Position numbers and translations under genes: made by a program
Source of the DNA: Acidobacteriota bacterium
GTDB lineage: Bacteria; Acidobacteriota; Blastocatellia; RBC074
NCBI GenBank assembly: GCA_016789605.1
Contig: JAEUQO010000189.1
Location: 1-38,673 of the forward strand
Direction: 5' to 3'
Length of the DNA stretch: 38,673 nucleotides
Shown here: positions 1-10,374 of the stretch, piece after piece
How positions within the stretch are numbered: position 1 is the stretch's first letter
Layout: the number at the start of each line of letters is the position of its first letter
The notes under the pieces: model-generated
Told to the model about the DNA's origin: nothing
Databases searched by the model: none
The model's input: only the letters and a program-made list of their open reading frames with translations

Positions 1-2415
1 CAGACGCAGGCCTTGGCCGACAACCAGTTTGAGCAGATCGCTTGTTTGTGCGCCAAGCGCCAGACGAACGCCAAATTCGCCCGTGCGCTGCGCGACCGAA
101 ACGCTGAGTACGCCGTAAATTCCCACTGCCGCAAGCAGCAACGCCAAACCCGATAAGCAGTTCAGTAACACCGCGCTGAAACGCGGCTGTGCTAAATGCG
201 TTGCCACCAGTTCATCCAACGTTGCTACACGCGAAACAACCACGCCGGAATCAAGTGCGGCAACCTCGTTGCGCACGGTTTGCAACACCCTCGCCGGATC
301 AACTTTGGTACGCACGGCGAAATGGTTGACGAAACCTGGCCCCCATTGTGCAAAAGGGATGTAGAGATCGAATCGTATGTCTTGCAAAGTTCGGTAGCGC
401 GTATCACCAACCACACCGACCACGGTGCGCAGTGGTTCGTTTCTTAAGTCCAGGCGAAAGCGTTTGCCGATTGGGTCAACATCCGCGCCAAACAAGGTTT
501 TCGCCATCGTCTCACTGATGATGGCGACGGGTTGCGATGTTTTCGTGTCGAAGTCCGTGAACTCGCGCCCGGTCTTGAGCGGCAGCTTGATTGTGCGGAA
601 GTAATGCGGTGTTATGGCTTGAAAGTTCGGGACACTATTCTTCTTGGCTTCGGCTTCGGACTGATCTTCGAGCGTGAACGACACATCCCAGCCTTCTTTG
701 CCCTCCATCGGACGAATCAGGACAGCGCTCGCGGCTTCGATTTCAGGCCTCGCTTCGAGGCGTTCGATCAACTGTTGATAATGGGCAGGGCTTAAACGCA
801 ACTGCATCGTCAGCGTGTGCGATGGATCAAAGCCTAGATTGAGGCGGCTCAGATTTACGAAACTGCGCAGGATGAGGGCGGTGCCGACCAGTAAAATCAC
901 AGTCACGGCGACCTCCACGATGACGAGTGCGCTGCGCGTGCGCTTGCCTGTGCGTTCGCCCGCCATCTTCACGCCGCCATCGTTGAGTACCTGATTGAGA
1001 TTCAGCCGCGACGCCGTCAGCGCCGGAACCAGCCCGCACAGCAGCGCCGTCAGCAACGTCACAATCAAACTGAACAGCATGACCGTAAGATTGAGGGAAA
1101 CGTCTTCGATGCGCGGAATGTCCGCCGGAGCGACGCGTACGAGCAATTTGACGAACCAGTACGACAACGCCACGCCGCCAATGCCGCCCGCTATGGCAAG
1201 CAGAAAGCTCTCGGCCAACAATTGCCGCAGCAATCGAAAGCGTCCCGCGCCCAGCGCCGCGCGCACCGCGAATTCGCGGCGCCGTGCCGTCGCCCGCGCC
1301 AGCGACAAATTCGCAATATTCGCCGTCGCGATCAGCAACAGCATCGCCGTCGCCGCCAGCAACAGCCACAACGCTGGGCGCGCATCGCCGAACAGGTGAG
1401 TTGCGAGCGGCGTGATGACAATGCGATGCCCATTGGCTTCCGTTTCTGGATGCGCGACAGCGATGCGGGCAACGATGGTATTCAATTCCGCTTCAACCTG
1501 GGCGAGCGTCACGCCCGCTTTGAGTCTGCCCACGGCGGTCAAAAAGGTCGCGCCGTAACGTTCCGTCATCCGCGCTTCGACAACGGTTTTGAACGGCAAC
1601 CATAAATCCACGCCTTTCGGAAACTCGAATTTCGCGGGCATTACGCCGATCACCGTGTAATTCGCTTCGGACAGCGTAATGCTTTGCCCGATAAGGGCCG
1701 GGTCGGCATTGAATCGTTCGCGCCAGAGCCGGTCGCTAATCACCACTGTTTTGGGCCCGTTCAGCACGTCGTCGCCTTCGCTCAGCACGCGTCCCACAGC
1801 GGCTTGTGCGCCCAGTACGGAAAAAAAGCTGCCGGAGACTTTCGCGCTTTCCAATTGCACTGCTTCGCCGCGCCCGGTCAAGACATACCCATAGCCATAC
1901 ACCGTCGCCGGCATTACCGCCACGCTGGAGAGGCTTTGCGCTTGTTGGCTCCAATCGCTGACTTCGGCATACGACAATTCGACGAACGGCTGGTTGGACG
2001 ACAAATCGCGCTTCCACAACGCGACCAGTCGGTCTTGTTCGGCAAAGGGCAAGGGCTTGAGCAACACCGTATGCACGACGCTGAAAATCGCCGTGTTGGC
2101 GCCGATGCCTAGCGCCAGCGTTAGCACGGCCAGCGCCGCGAAGCTTTTGTGTTTAAGCAGCATGCGCACGCCATACCGCAAGTCCTGAACCATTTCGTCC
2201 TCCCAGCGTTGCGGTTGCAGCAGCAGCGCATCGGTGAACGCGCCCAAGCTGCGCCGCAACAAATCCAGTTTGTGTTTCCAATCCAGCCGATCCCATTCCG
2301 CCAACAAGCTTGCGCGATAATGGAATTCGGCTTCCCACTCTTGCCGCCAATCAGCGCGCAAACGACGAGGAACGATGAGGCCAATCAGCCTGATCAAGGA
2401 AAGGTGAATGTGCAT
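1..2415 (-). CDS. ADOP-family orphan permease, ADOP-10 (partial, runs off left edge)
   Basis: Last visible member of the ten-gene permease array. Translating from the ATG at 2415 gives 805 in-frame codons with no stop down to base 1, so it is cut by the window edge, not broken. The start lies 10 nt after the ADOP-9 stop. Residues 1-75 are the cytoplasmic prefix ([10 protein letters not shown] variant near residue 22). The first membrane segment follows ([15 protein letters not shown]), then a MacB-like periplasmic domain, the first FtsX block ([20 protein letters not shown]), a second periplasmic domain and the start of the second FtsX block ([20 protein letters not shown]). About 70 C-terminal residues are missing. 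Family knowledge: ADOPs are FtsX/MacB-type permeases without a partner ATPase gene; the substrate is unknown. The ADOP call is secure, the transport role is inference. Confidence 0.9.
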   Translation of the reverse strand, partial: MHIHLSLIRLIGLIVPRRLRADWRQEWEAEFHYRASLLAEWDRLDWKHKLDLLRRSLGAFTDALLLQPQRWEDEMVQDLRYGVRMLLKHKSFAALAVLTLALGIGANTAIFSVVHTVLLKPLPFAEQDRLVALWKRDLSSNQPFVELSYAEVSDWSQQAQSLSSVAVMPATVYGYGYVLTGRGEAVQLESAKVSGSFFSVLGAQAAVGRVLSEGDDVLNGPKTVVISDRLWRERFNADPALIGQSITLSEANYTVIGVMPAKFEFPKGVDLWLPFKTVVEARMTERYGATFLTAVGRLKAGVTLAQVEAELNTIVARIAVAHPETEANGHRIVITPLATHLFGDARPALWLLLAATAMLLLIATANIANLSLARATARRREFAVRAALGAGRFRLLRQLLAESFLLAIAGGIGGVALSYWFVKLLVRVAPADIPRIEDVSLNLTVMLFSLIVTLLTALLCGLVPALTASRLNLNQVLNDGGVKMAGERTGKRTRSALVIVEVAVTVILLVGTALILRSFVNLSRLNLGFDPSHTLTMQLRLSPAHYQQLIERLEARPEIEAASAVLIRPMEGKEGWDVSFTLEDQSEAEAKKNSVPNFQAITPHYFRTIKLPLKTGREFTDFDTKTSQPVAIISETMAKTLFGADVDPIGKRFRLDLRNEPLRTVVGVVGDTRYRTLQDIRFDLYIPFAQWGPGFVNHFAVRTKVDPARVLQTVRNEVAALDSGVVVSRVATLDELVATHLAQPRFSAVLLNCLSGLALLLAAVGIYGVLSVSVAQRTGEFGVRLALGAQTSDLLKLVVGQGLRL
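2191..2203 (-). promoter_or_regulatory. Internal Shine-Dalgarno and ATG in ADOP-10
   Basis: GGAGGACGAAATG in frame at codon 75. It would start a prefix-less permease beginning [11 protein letters not shown], the usual start of shorter ADOPs. Functional use is inferred. Confidence 0.45.
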
Positions 2416-2425
2416 TTCTTTGTGC

Positions 2426-5056
2426 TTATTCACAGCGCAGCGCAGTCAGCGGATCAACCTTGGCTGCACGACGCGCTGGAATCCAACAGGCCAGCAGCGC
2501 CGCACCGCTCAGCAGAACCGCAATCAATGCGAATGTGATCGGATCGGTTGGCTTTACACCGAAAAGCAGATCACCCAGCGCTTTAGTTAAGAAGCGTGCG
2601 CCAATCAACCCTGCGACCAACCCCAGACCGACCAACAGCAAACCTTGGCCAATGATCATTCGCACAATCTGACCGGCTTCTGCACCCAACGCCATGCGAA
2701 TGCCAATTTCGTGTGTGCGGCGGCTGGCGGTATAAGCCATCACTCCGTAAATACCGATGACAGCCAAGGTCAGGGCGATTGCCGCAAGCAACCCCAGCAA
2801 CAAGGCATAAAAGCGCGGTTGTGCCACTGAAGCCGAGACCAGCTCTTCCAGCGTGCGCACGCGCGTGATCGCCGTCAGCTTGTCCACGTTGCGAATGCGT
2901 TCGCGCAAAGCGGGCAAGAGCGCCGCCGGATCGGTCGCAGTGTGTATGACCAGTCCCAGCGAACGGCCCGCATCTTCCTGGCGCATCGGCGCATAAAAGG
3001 TCGGTTTGTTTTCTTTGTCCAAGCCGAACTGGTTGATGTCAGCGACGATGCCAACGATCTCGCGCAATTCGTCCGGGTCTCCGCGCAAGGCAATGCGTTG
3101 GCCGATGGGGTTTTCGTTGGGGAAGTACGCGCGCGCCAGCGTTTCATTGATGACCACGACGCGCGGCGCACCCGCGTGGTCGGCTTCGGAGAATAGCCGC
3201 CCGCGCCGCAATGGGGTGCCGAGCGCGCGGAAATAGTCGGGGCTGACGATGTTGATGAAGGTCTGTTGCGCGTCGCGTTCGGGTGGCACAGGGCGTCCGG
3301 CAACGATCAGCGCGCTGCTCATATATGCGCCTTGTGTCGGGCCTCCGGTCGCCGCTGCCGCCACCTTCACGCCTGGCACCGCTTTTAATTCGTCGAGCAG
3401 CCGCTGGTAATAATCATTCTTGTTCGCATCTTTGGGATACAGATCAAAGGGCGGTGATAATGTAAGCAAGATTGTGTTGACCGGTTCGAATCCAAGTTCG
3501 ACCTGTTGCAACTTGACGAAGCTGCGAATAAGCAACCCGGCACCCACCAACAACACCAGCGCCAAGGCGGTTTGCGCCACGACCAGTGCATCGCGCAATA
3601 CGAACCTGCGTAACCAACGCCGTCCGCCGCCGCGCGCGAAACCTTCCTTGAGCGTTTGCTGCACGTCCGGTTTGGAAGCCTGCAACGCCGGGGCCAGTCC
3701 GAACAACGCGCCGACCAGCAGCGTGGTGACGAAGGTGAAGGCCAGCACGCGCCCATCCACGCCGATTTGCGTTAGACGCGGCAGATTCGGCGGTTCCAAG
3801 GCCACCAACGCGCGTACCGCACCATAAGCCAGCAACAAGCCCAGCCCGCCGCCCAGCAGCGCCAGCAAAGAACTTTCAGTCAGCATCTGGCGCAACAGGC
3901 GCAAACGTCCCGCGCCTAGCGCCGCACGCACGGCAAGTTCTTTTTGCCGCACTGATGCGCGTACCAGCAACAGATTCGCTACGTTGGCGCAGACGATCAA
4001 TAACACAAAGCCGACCGCGCCCAACAACATCAACAGCGTCGGACGCACGTTGCCGACTACCGAATCATGCAATGGTTGCGACCAGACGGCCCAGTCTTTG
4101 TAATTGTCGGCTTGTTGCTGTCGCAGTTGTTGATGGATGAGCTGCAGCTCGCTCTCGGCGGTTTGCCAGGTCACACCGGGTTTGAGCCGCGCGATGACGT
4201 TGAGCGAGCGCATGTCGTGCCGCCCTTTCGACGTGGTTGTCTCAGGCAGCCAGAATTCGCTCCGACCCGGAAAGCTCGCCTCCGGCGGCATCACGCCGAT
4301 AATGGTGTAGCGTTTGGCGTAATCGAGCGTGACGGTGCGGCCAACGATGTCTGGCGCGCCGCCGAAGCGCCGTTGCCACAGCTTATGGCTGAGCAGCATT
4401 ACCGTGTCGCCGTCGGGCTTTTCTTCATCCGCCGAAAAGCCCCGACCCAGCGTGGTTTGATAACCGAGCAGCGGCAACAGATTGGCGCTGACCCGCGCAC
4501 CTTGCACCTGTTCCGCTTCGGCCTCGCTGGTGAAGAGAGATTGAGCAGCTTGAAAGGTGGCAACGCCCGCGAAGGATTGCGCGCGTTCGCGCCAGACCTG
4601 CACATTGCCGCCGGAGATGGGCATTTGTGTCATGCCGATTTGCGGTTTGCTGTGCCACAACCGCACTAATTCCTCAGGTTTTTGATACGGCAGTGGACGC
4701 AGCACAACGCCATTCACAACGCTGAAAATCGCGCTGGTTGCACCGATGCCGATTGCCAGCGACAAAACGGCGGCCACTGTGAACGCAGGGCTTTTCAGCA
4801 GCATTCGCAAACCAAAGCGCAGGTCCTGAAACATTTCGTCCTCCAATCGTTGCGGTTGCAGCAGCAGCGCATCGGTGAATGCGCCGAGGCTACGTCGCCA
4901 CAAGTCAAATTTGTTTCGCCAATCCAACTTGTCCCATTCGGCCAGCATCGCTTCGCGGTGACGTAATTCCGCTTCCCACTCCTGCCGCCAATCGGCGCGC
5001 AGCCGTTGCGGTACGATCACGCCAATCAAGGAAATCAGCTTGAGATGAGAGCGCAT
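2426..5056 (-). CDS. ADOP-family orphan permease, ADOP-9
   Basis: A full-length 876-aa permease of the acidobacterial duplicated orphan type. The ATG at 5056 lies 20 nt after the ADOP-8 stop, and the protein opens directly with the family prefix ([18 protein letters not shown]). Residues 1-75 are the predicted cytoplasmic prefix and the first TM is near 93-118. Then come a MacB-like core with the signature [10 protein letters not shown], the first FtsX block ([20 protein letters not shown]), a linker TM ([20 protein letters not shown]), the second periplasmic domain, and the second FtsX block ([20 protein letters not shown]). It ends in the standard tail [17 protein letters not shown]. Eight TMs are expected. 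No Walker motifs are present and no ATPase is nearby. Substrate unknown. Confidence 0.93.
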   Translation of the reverse strand: MRSHLKLISLIGVIVPQRLRADWRQEWEAELRHREAMLAEWDKLDWRNKFDLWRRSLGAFTDALLLQPQRLEDEMFQDLRFGLRMLLKSPAFTVAAVLSLAIGIGATSAIFSVVNGVVLRPLPYQKPEELVRLWHSKPQIGMTQMPISGGNVQVWRERAQSFAGVATFQAAQSLFTSEAEAEQVQGARVSANLLPLLGYQTTLGRGFSADEEKPDGDTVMLLSHKLWQRRFGGAPDIVGRTVTLDYAKRYTIIGVMPPEASFPGRSEFWLPETTTSKGRHDMRSLNVIARLKPGVTWQTAESELQLIHQQLRQQQADNYKDWAVWSQPLHDSVVGNVRPTLLMLLGAVGFVLLIVCANVANLLLVRASVRQKELAVRAALGAGRLRLLRQMLTESSLLALLGGGLGLLLAYGAVRALVALEPPNLPRLTQIGVDGRVLAFTFVTTLLVGALFGLAPALQASKPDVQQTLKEGFARGGGRRWLRRFVLRDALVVAQTALALVLLVGAGLLIRSFVKLQQVELGFEPVNTILLTLSPPFDLYPKDANKNDYYQRLLDELKAVPGVKVAAAATGGPTQGAYMSSALIVAGRPVPPERDAQQTFINIVSPDYFRALGTPLRRGRLFSEADHAGAPRVVVINETLARAYFPNENPIGQRIALRGDPDELREIVGIVADINQFGLDKENKPTFYAPMRQEDAGRSLGLVIHTATDPAALLPALRERIRNVDKLTAITRVRTLEELVSASVAQPRFYALLLGLLAAIALTLAVIGIYGVMAYTASRRTHEIGIRMALGAEAGQIVRMIIGQGLLLVGLGLVAGLIGARFLTKALGDLLFGVKPTDPITFALIAVLLSGAALLACWIPARRAAKVDPLTALRCE
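4832..4844 (-). promoter_or_regulatory. Internal Shine-Dalgarno and ATG in ADOP-9
   Basis: GGAGGACGAAATG in frame at codon 75, at the prefix/permease junction. The downstream product would begin [11 protein letters not shown]. Confidence 0.45.
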
Positions 5057-5076
5057 CTTCGTTCTCGTTTGCGCGT

Positions 5077-7755
5077 CTATTCGCCGCGCAACGTAACCGC
5101 CGGATTCACGCGCCCCGCTTTGCGCGCTGGTCCGAATCCAGCCAGCAGGGCGACAAGCAGCAACAAGCAGGGAGCCGCCGCCAGCGCCAATACGTCAACG
5201 CCGCCGACGCCGTATAACTGACTCTGCAAAGCGCGCCCCACGGGCCAGACCGCCAATAATCCAATCGTCGAACCTATTGCCCACAGTTTTGTCACTTGGT
5301 TGAACACAATGCGGCGGACAGCGCGGCTTTGCGCGCCGAGCGCCGTGCGGATGGCGAATTCGCGCAGGCGCAGGCCAGTGCTGTAAGACACCACGCCGTA
5401 CAAGCCCAAACAGGCCAGCAGCAGCGCAGCGCCGCCAAACAGCGCCACCAAACCCGTCAACAGATGACGCGCCTGCAAGCTCTGTTCGAGCCGGTCGCCG
5501 AGCGGGCGCACGTCGTAAACCGGTTGATCCGGATTTTCTTTTTGAATCTGTTCGATGACTGCCGCGGTGAATGCCGCCGGCGAACCGCTGGTTCTGACGG
5601 CAAGGCCGACGCGGTATTCGCCGCGCTGCATTTCCCAGCGCGTTTGCGCTGCCGGCCAGTAAAGTTGCGGCGTCGGATCGTTTTCCAGGCTTCCCACGCG
5701 AATGTGGCCGACGACGCCGACAATCTCCACCCACGGCGTGTCTTTTTTGATGACGCCGAAACGAATGCGCTGGCCCACGGGGTTGGCGTCGCCAAAGGCG
5801 CGCCGCGCCAGTTGCTCGTCAATGATGGCGACAGGCGGAGCGCCTTCCCGATCACGTTCGGTGAAATCGCGCCCGCGAAGCAGCGGAATGCCCAGCGCGG
5901 AAAAAAAGCCTTGCGTGGTCTGGCGAAAATGACACGGCAGTTGTTCTTCGTTCGGGCGGGCGGCGAATTCCACACCGCCTGACGTGCCGAACGAACTGAA
6001 CGGCAGACCGCCAATGCCTGCCTCCACAACGCCGGGAATCGTGCGCACTCGTTCAACCAGCCGATGGTAATAGTCGCCGACTTCGGCGTCGGTTGCGTAT
6101 TGGGCGCGCGTCAACTGCAATTGCATCGTTAGCACGCCCTGCGGCGAAAAGCCCGGATTGACTTGCAGTACCGCGACCAAACTGCGCACCAGCAATCCGC
6201 CCGCAAACAGCAGCACCAACGTGACGGCGATTTGCGCCGTGACCAGCGCATTGCGCAACACGCCACCGCCGGTCAGCGTCCGTGCGCCTTGCTGAATGGT
6301 TTCCGCCAACCGCACACGCGCAGCCAACCGCGCGGGCAGCATTCCGGCAAGCAATACGACCAACACGCTGAGCGCCACGGCAAAGGCCAACACTGGCCAC
6401 TGCAAACCGAATGAATTTGTCAGCAGCAGGGAAGGCGGCAGCCAGCGCATCAACAATTTAAGCAATACCCACGCCAGCAGCACGCCCGCGCCCGCGCCGA
6501 TCAAACCGAGCGGCAGGACTTCGGCCAGTGTTTGCGTGTATAAACGCCTGCGGCTTGCGCCCAGCGCCGCGCGAATGGCGAACTCGTGTGTGCGCGCAGC
6601 GGCTCGCACCAAAAACAATCCGCCAAGATTGATGCAGCCGATCAACAACAACGCGCCCACCGCCGCCAGCAGCACATAAAGCGTTGTGCGAAACTGCCCG
6701 ACGTTGGTGTCGAGCAGCGATTCCACTAGGGTTCCTTGCGCGCCAGGACCTTTGCGGTAGGGTTTTCGTTCATCCGTACGCGCCGTGATGGCCGTGGTTT
6801 CCGCCTGTGCCTGCGCTACGGTGACACCTGTTTTCAGCCGTGCGACAGCTTTGTAATAAAAGTGTGTGGACGAAAGCCGCTCTTCGTGCGGAATCAGCAG
6901 CGGCGTGAGCAGATCGCATTCATTGGCGGGAAATTGAAACTCTGGCGGCAGCACGCCGATCACTTCGTAAGCTTCGCCGTTCAACTGAATGCGGCGGCCA
7001 ATGATCGTCGCTTCGCGCGCAAAGCCGCGCGTCCAGAATCCGTCGCTCAAAACGGCCAGCTTAACGTCGCGCTCGGCTTCCTCCGCTGTGAACATACGCC
7101 CCAATCGTGGCGACACGCCCAGCACCTCGGTCAGATTCGCCGACGCCTTGATGCCCACTACGCGCTCCGGTCGAGGCCCGCCGGTCAGATTGAAACTCAT
7201 CCCCGTGCGCGCCAGCGCCAGCCCCTCGAAAGATTGCGCCTGCGCCTGCCATTCCAGCCAATTCAATGCGTTCGGACTGAAGCGCGGATTTCCCGCCGCC
7301 GCCGCCGCTGGATGCGTGAGCCAGATCATTACCAGGCGCTCCGCGTTCGCATACGGCAAAGCGCGCAGCAACGTGCCGTAGGTCAGACTGAAAATCGCTG
7401 TGGACAAACCCACGCCCAAGCTGAGCGTCAACCCAGCAAGCATGGTGAAGCCTTTATGTTTGAACAGCATTCGCGCGCCATAACGCAGGTCTTGCATCAT
7501 TTCGTCCTCCCATCGTTGCGGTTGCAGTAGCAACGCATCAGTGAACGCGCCGAGGCTGCGTCGCCATAAGTCAAGTTTGTTTCGCCAGTGCAGCTTGTCC
7601 CACTCGGCGAGCAAGGCTTCGCGGTGATGCAGTTCGGCTTCCCATTCCTGCCGCCAGTCGGCGCGCAGCCGTTGCGGCACAATCAGGCCGACAACACGTA
7701 TCAGCCACAGCCAAAAACGAAAGCGGGTAGCAACGGTTGAACTGTTCAGTGACAT
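5077..7755 (-). CDS. ADOP-family orphan permease, ADOP-8 (divergent paralog)
   Basis: An 892-aa permease whose ATG overlaps the ADOP-7 stop by one base (TAATG at 7757-7753), a classic translational-coupling arrangement. The prefix is typical ([17 protein letters not shown]), but the body is the most divergent of the ten. The usual '[13 protein letters not shown]' motif of the first FtsX block reads GCINLGGLFLVRA. The first TM reads LSLGVGLSTAIFSLTYG instead of [16 protein letters not shown]. The C-terminus ends GPARKAGRVNPAVTLRGE instead of [17 protein letters not shown]. An alanine run (HPAAAAAGNP) from a short GCC/CGG repeat sits early in the first periplasmic domain. It may bind a different partner or substrate; this is inference. 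Confidence 0.92.
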   Translation of the reverse strand: MSLNSSTVATRFRFWLWLIRVVGLIVPQRLRADWRQEWEAELHHREALLAEWDKLHWRNKLDLWRRSLGAFTDALLLQPQRWEDEMMQDLRYGARMLFKHKGFTMLAGLTLSLGVGLSTAIFSLTYGTLLRALPYANAERLVMIWLTHPAAAAAGNPRFSPNALNWLEWQAQAQSFEGLALARTGMSFNLTGGPRPERVVGIKASANLTEVLGVSPRLGRMFTAEEAERDVKLAVLSDGFWTRGFAREATIIGRRIQLNGEAYEVIGVLPPEFQFPANECDLLTPLLIPHEERLSSTHFYYKAVARLKTGVTVAQAQAETTAITARTDERKPYRKGPGAQGTLVESLLDTNVGQFRTTLYVLLAAVGALLLIGCINLGGLFLVRAAARTHEFAIRAALGASRRRLYTQTLAEVLPLGLIGAGAGVLLAWVLLKLLMRWLPPSLLLTNSFGLQWPVLAFAVALSVLVVLLAGMLPARLAARVRLAETIQQGARTLTGGGVLRNALVTAQIAVTLVLLFAGGLLVRSLVAVLQVNPGFSPQGVLTMQLQLTRAQYATDAEVGDYYHRLVERVRTIPGVVEAGIGGLPFSSFGTSGGVEFAARPNEEQLPCHFRQTTQGFFSALGIPLLRGRDFTERDREGAPPVAIIDEQLARRAFGDANPVGQRIRFGVIKKDTPWVEIVGVVGHIRVGSLENDPTPQLYWPAAQTRWEMQRGEYRVGLAVRTSGSPAAFTAAVIEQIQKENPDQPVYDVRPLGDRLEQSLQARHLLTGLVALFGGAALLLACLGLYGVVSYSTGLRLREFAIRTALGAQSRAVRRIVFNQVTKLWAIGSTIGLLAVWPVGRALQSQLYGVGGVDVLALAAAPCLLLLVALLAGFGPARKAGRVNPAVTLRGE
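7498..7510 (-). promoter_or_regulatory. Internal Shine-Dalgarno and ATG in ADOP-8
   Basis: GGAGGACGAAATG in frame at codon 86. Retained even though the rest of this paralog has diverged. The product would begin MMQDLRYGARM. Confidence 0.45.
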
Positions 7756-10373
7756 TAGCTGTGTCGAAGTGCGGTGAGCGGAGCCACTTTTGTCGCGCGG
7801 CGGGCCGGGATTAAACAGGCGAACAGCGCAACAACCGCCAACAAGGTTGGCACGGCCACAAAAGTCAGTAGATCAATGACGGTGACGCCATACAACAGAC
7901 TTTGCATGGCTCGCGCGACACCGAATGCGCCCAGCAGGCCAAAGCCGATGCCCAGTGCGATCAAGCGTGCACCTTGCAGTAACACCAGTGTCAGCACGTC
8001 GCTGTTTTGCGCGCCCAGCGCCAGACGAATGCCAAATTCCGGGATGCGCTCGGCAACCGAGAATGCAATCACGCCATAAATACCCAGCGCTGCCAGTGCC
8101 AGGGCCAAGGCCGCAAAACCGCTCAACAACAGCGCGATAAATCGGCGTGGCGAGACAGATTGCGCAACGATTTGTTCCAGTGTGCGCATTTCGCTGAGAG
8201 GTAAATTGGCGTCTACGGAATGCAACGCACGACGCACGTCCACTGCCAGCGATGACGGCGGCACAGTTGTACGCACAACCAGATCAACAGACTTTTCCGT
8301 CGCTTGCGTCAGAGGAAAGTACATTTCCGGTTCTGCGTCCTGTTCGAGAGAGCTGTGTCGTACAGAGCCGACAACGCCAATCACGCGGTAATCTCGGTCG
8401 CCGGTTACAGCTTGTTGACCGACAGGGTCTCGCCCAGGAAATAAACGCTTTGCCAATGCCTCGCTGAGCATCGTCACCTGCTCGGTTTTGTTGGTATCGG
8501 CAGTCGTGAAATTTCGCCCCGCATACAATGGAATGCCCATTGTGCTGAGGTAACCCGTATCAATCATCCGTGGGAAAACGCCGATCCCTTCACGCTCTTG
8601 CTGACCTTTGACGCGTACATCCCAGCTACGGTTTCGTCCCAGCGGCAATGTATCGGTCACGCCGACAGACACAACGCCAGGCAACGCCGCAAGCCGCTCG
8701 GTCAGCGTGCGATACAGTGTGAGCACGTCTTCATTGGTTCTGTATTTGGGGCCTGCTTCGATACGCCAGGTGGCAGCTTGTTCAACGCGGAACCCCGGAT
8801 TGGTATCAAGCACACGCAAAAAGCTGCGCAGCAGCAACCCTGCCCCGATCAGCAGCACACACGCCAGCGCTATTTCGGCAACGACCAAGGCATTGCGCCA
8901 GCGCGCGCTTTGACGTCCGGCGCTTGAGGCGCGTGAAGCGTCCTGCAAATCCTGGCGCACGTTTGTTCCGGTTGCCTGTAACGCGGGTATGATGCCAAAG
9001 AGCAATGCGGCGCCGACGGCCACCACCAGAGTAAAGAGCATGGCTGAGCCATCTACTTTGACCGCGCGCAGCAAGGGAAGGGTGACGGCATTGGACGAGG
9101 CAATCACTTTCGTCACAGCTTGGGCGAGCAACAACCCCAGTGTTGCCCCACCCACGGCCAGCAAGATGCTTTCGGTGAGCAACTGCCGCATCAGTCGCAA
9201 GCGTGTTGCTCCCAGCGCCAGGCGCACCGCGATTTCTTTGCGCCGCGCAGAGGCCCGCACCAACATCAAGTTTGACAAATTGGCGCAGGCAATCAGCAAC
9301 ACACATCCGACTGCCGCAAATAAAATGAACAAGCCGCGCCGCGCGTCACCGCTGACGTGTTGCTGTAAGGTTGTCAGTTGCGCGCCAAACGGTGGCCGAT
9401 CGGGATTCGCTTGTTGCAACTGCTGATTGAGCAATTCGAATTCTGCGCGCGCCTGTCCGAGGTTGACGCCGGGTTTGAGTTTGCCGACGACTGCGAGCGT
9501 GTTGCCTATTCCGTCTAGTTGCCTGACGGCGGGGAAGGGCGCGAGCAATTCCACTCTCAGGCCCGGCGTGAACACTGACCCGAAATCAAAACTCGGCGGC
9601 AGAATGCCAGCCACCAATGTTGCCTGATCGTTTATTGTGATGGTTTGCCCGACCAGATTTCGCTCACCGCCAAACCGTCGTTGCCACAATCCATGGCTCA
9701 ACAACACGACCTTGCGGCTATTCAATTGGCCTTCCGACTCTTCAAAATTGCGACCGAGCATTGGTTGTATCCCTAACAACGGCAGGAAGTTTTGGGTGAC
9801 GAAATATCCCGACAAACGTTCCGGTTCGCCGCTGCCGGTCAGGTTGAAGCTCTCATAATCGGAAAACGCATAATAGGCGGCCAGATCGCTGAACGATTGA
9901 TTATGCGTGCGCCAGTCCAGATACGTATTCACGCGAGAAGTCACACCTGACCGACCATCAGTTCCTGTGTTGGCAATCCACACCAACCGCTCGGCGTCTG
10001 CGAATGGCAAGGGACGGAACACCAACGCATTCACCACGCTGAAAATCGCGGTGTTTGCGCCGATGCCCAGTGCCAGCGTGAGCAAGGCGATCAAGGTGAA
10101 GCCAGGTTTCTTGAGCAACATTCGTACGCCAAACCGTAAATCCTGAATCATTTCGTCCTCCCATCTGCGTGGTTGTAACAGCAAGGCGTCCCAGAACGCG
10201 CCGAGCGAGCGGCGCAACAAATCCAGTTTGTTGCGCCAGTCGAGCTTGTCCCATTCAGCCAAAAGCAATTCGCGATTGCGCAACTCGGCTTCCCATTCTT
10301 GTCGCCAATCGCCGCGCAACCGGCGGGGCACGATCAAGCCAATCAGTTGGATCAATCGTTGATGGAATTTCAT
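7755..10373 (-). CDS. ADOP-family orphan permease, ADOP-7
   Basis: 872 aa. The ATG at 10373 is separated by one base from the ADOP-6 stop (TGA-C-ATG), and the stop overlaps the ADOP-8 start. The prefix ([17 protein letters not shown]) has Gly where most paralogs have Ala. The first TM ([20 protein letters not shown]) precedes a periplasmic core that contains NTYLDWRTHNQSF and ends at a canonical FtsX block (ACANLSNLMLVRASARRKEI). The second block reads LGIYGVIAFSVAERIPEFGI. The tail is [17 protein letters not shown], with Ala replacing the nearly invariant Asp. It has the same two-FtsX architecture as its neighbours and no ATPase domain. Function beyond 'orphan permease' cannot be read from sequence. 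Confidence 0.93.
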   Translation of the reverse strand: MKFHQRLIQLIGLIVPRRLRGDWRQEWEAELRNRELLLAEWDKLDWRNKLDLLRRSLGAFWDALLLQPRRWEDEMIQDLRFGVRMLLKKPGFTLIALLTLALGIGANTAIFSVVNALVFRPLPFADAERLVWIANTGTDGRSGVTSRVNTYLDWRTHNQSFSDLAAYYAFSDYESFNLTGSGEPERLSGYFVTQNFLPLLGIQPMLGRNFEESEGQLNSRKVVLLSHGLWQRRFGGERNLVGQTITINDQATLVAGILPPSFDFGSVFTPGLRVELLAPFPAVRQLDGIGNTLAVVGKLKPGVNLGQARAEFELLNQQLQQANPDRPPFGAQLTTLQQHVSGDARRGLFILFAAVGCVLLIACANLSNLMLVRASARRKEIAVRLALGATRLRLMRQLLTESILLAVGGATLGLLLAQAVTKVIASSNAVTLPLLRAVKVDGSAMLFTLVVAVGAALLFGIIPALQATGTNVRQDLQDASRASSAGRQSARWRNALVVAEIALACVLLIGAGLLLRSFLRVLDTNPGFRVEQAATWRIEAGPKYRTNEDVLTLYRTLTERLAALPGVVSVGVTDTLPLGRNRSWDVRVKGQQEREGIGVFPRMIDTGYLSTMGIPLYAGRNFTTADTNKTEQVTMLSEALAKRLFPGRDPVGQQAVTGDRDYRVIGVVGSVRHSSLEQDAEPEMYFPLTQATEKSVDLVVRTTVPPSSLAVDVRRALHSVDANLPLSEMRTLEQIVAQSVSPRRFIALLLSGFAALALALAALGIYGVIAFSVAERIPEFGIRLALGAQNSDVLTLVLLQGARLIALGIGFGLLGAFGVARAMQSLLYGVTVIDLLTFVAVPTLLAVVALFACLIPARRATKVAPLTALRHS
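10149..10161 (-). promoter_or_regulatory. Internal Shine-Dalgarno and ATG in ADOP-7
   Basis: GGAGGACGAAATG in frame at codon 75. The product would begin MIQDLRFGVRM. The annotated upstream start has no clear ribosome-binding site of its own. Confidence 0.45.
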
Positions 10374-10374
10374 G

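Noticed and set aside
827..1369. 180-aa minus-strand reading frame within ADOP-10
   Set aside because: Out-of-frame shadow: the ADOP-10 frame reads through continuously from 2415 to base 1, and the shadow is Arg/Gly/Ala-rich with no domain.
7299..7315. GCC-type microsatellite
   Set aside because: Short and in frame (an alanine run in ADOP-8); no reason to call a phase-variable tract because trinucleotide changes keep the frame.
6736..7530. 264-aa plus-strand reading frame opposite ADOP-8
   Set aside because: Antisense to a well-supported permease gene; composition is Arg/Gln-rich with no recognisable motif and no ribosome site. The same applies to the 248-aa frame at 13957-14703 and the 228-aa frame at 5296-5982.
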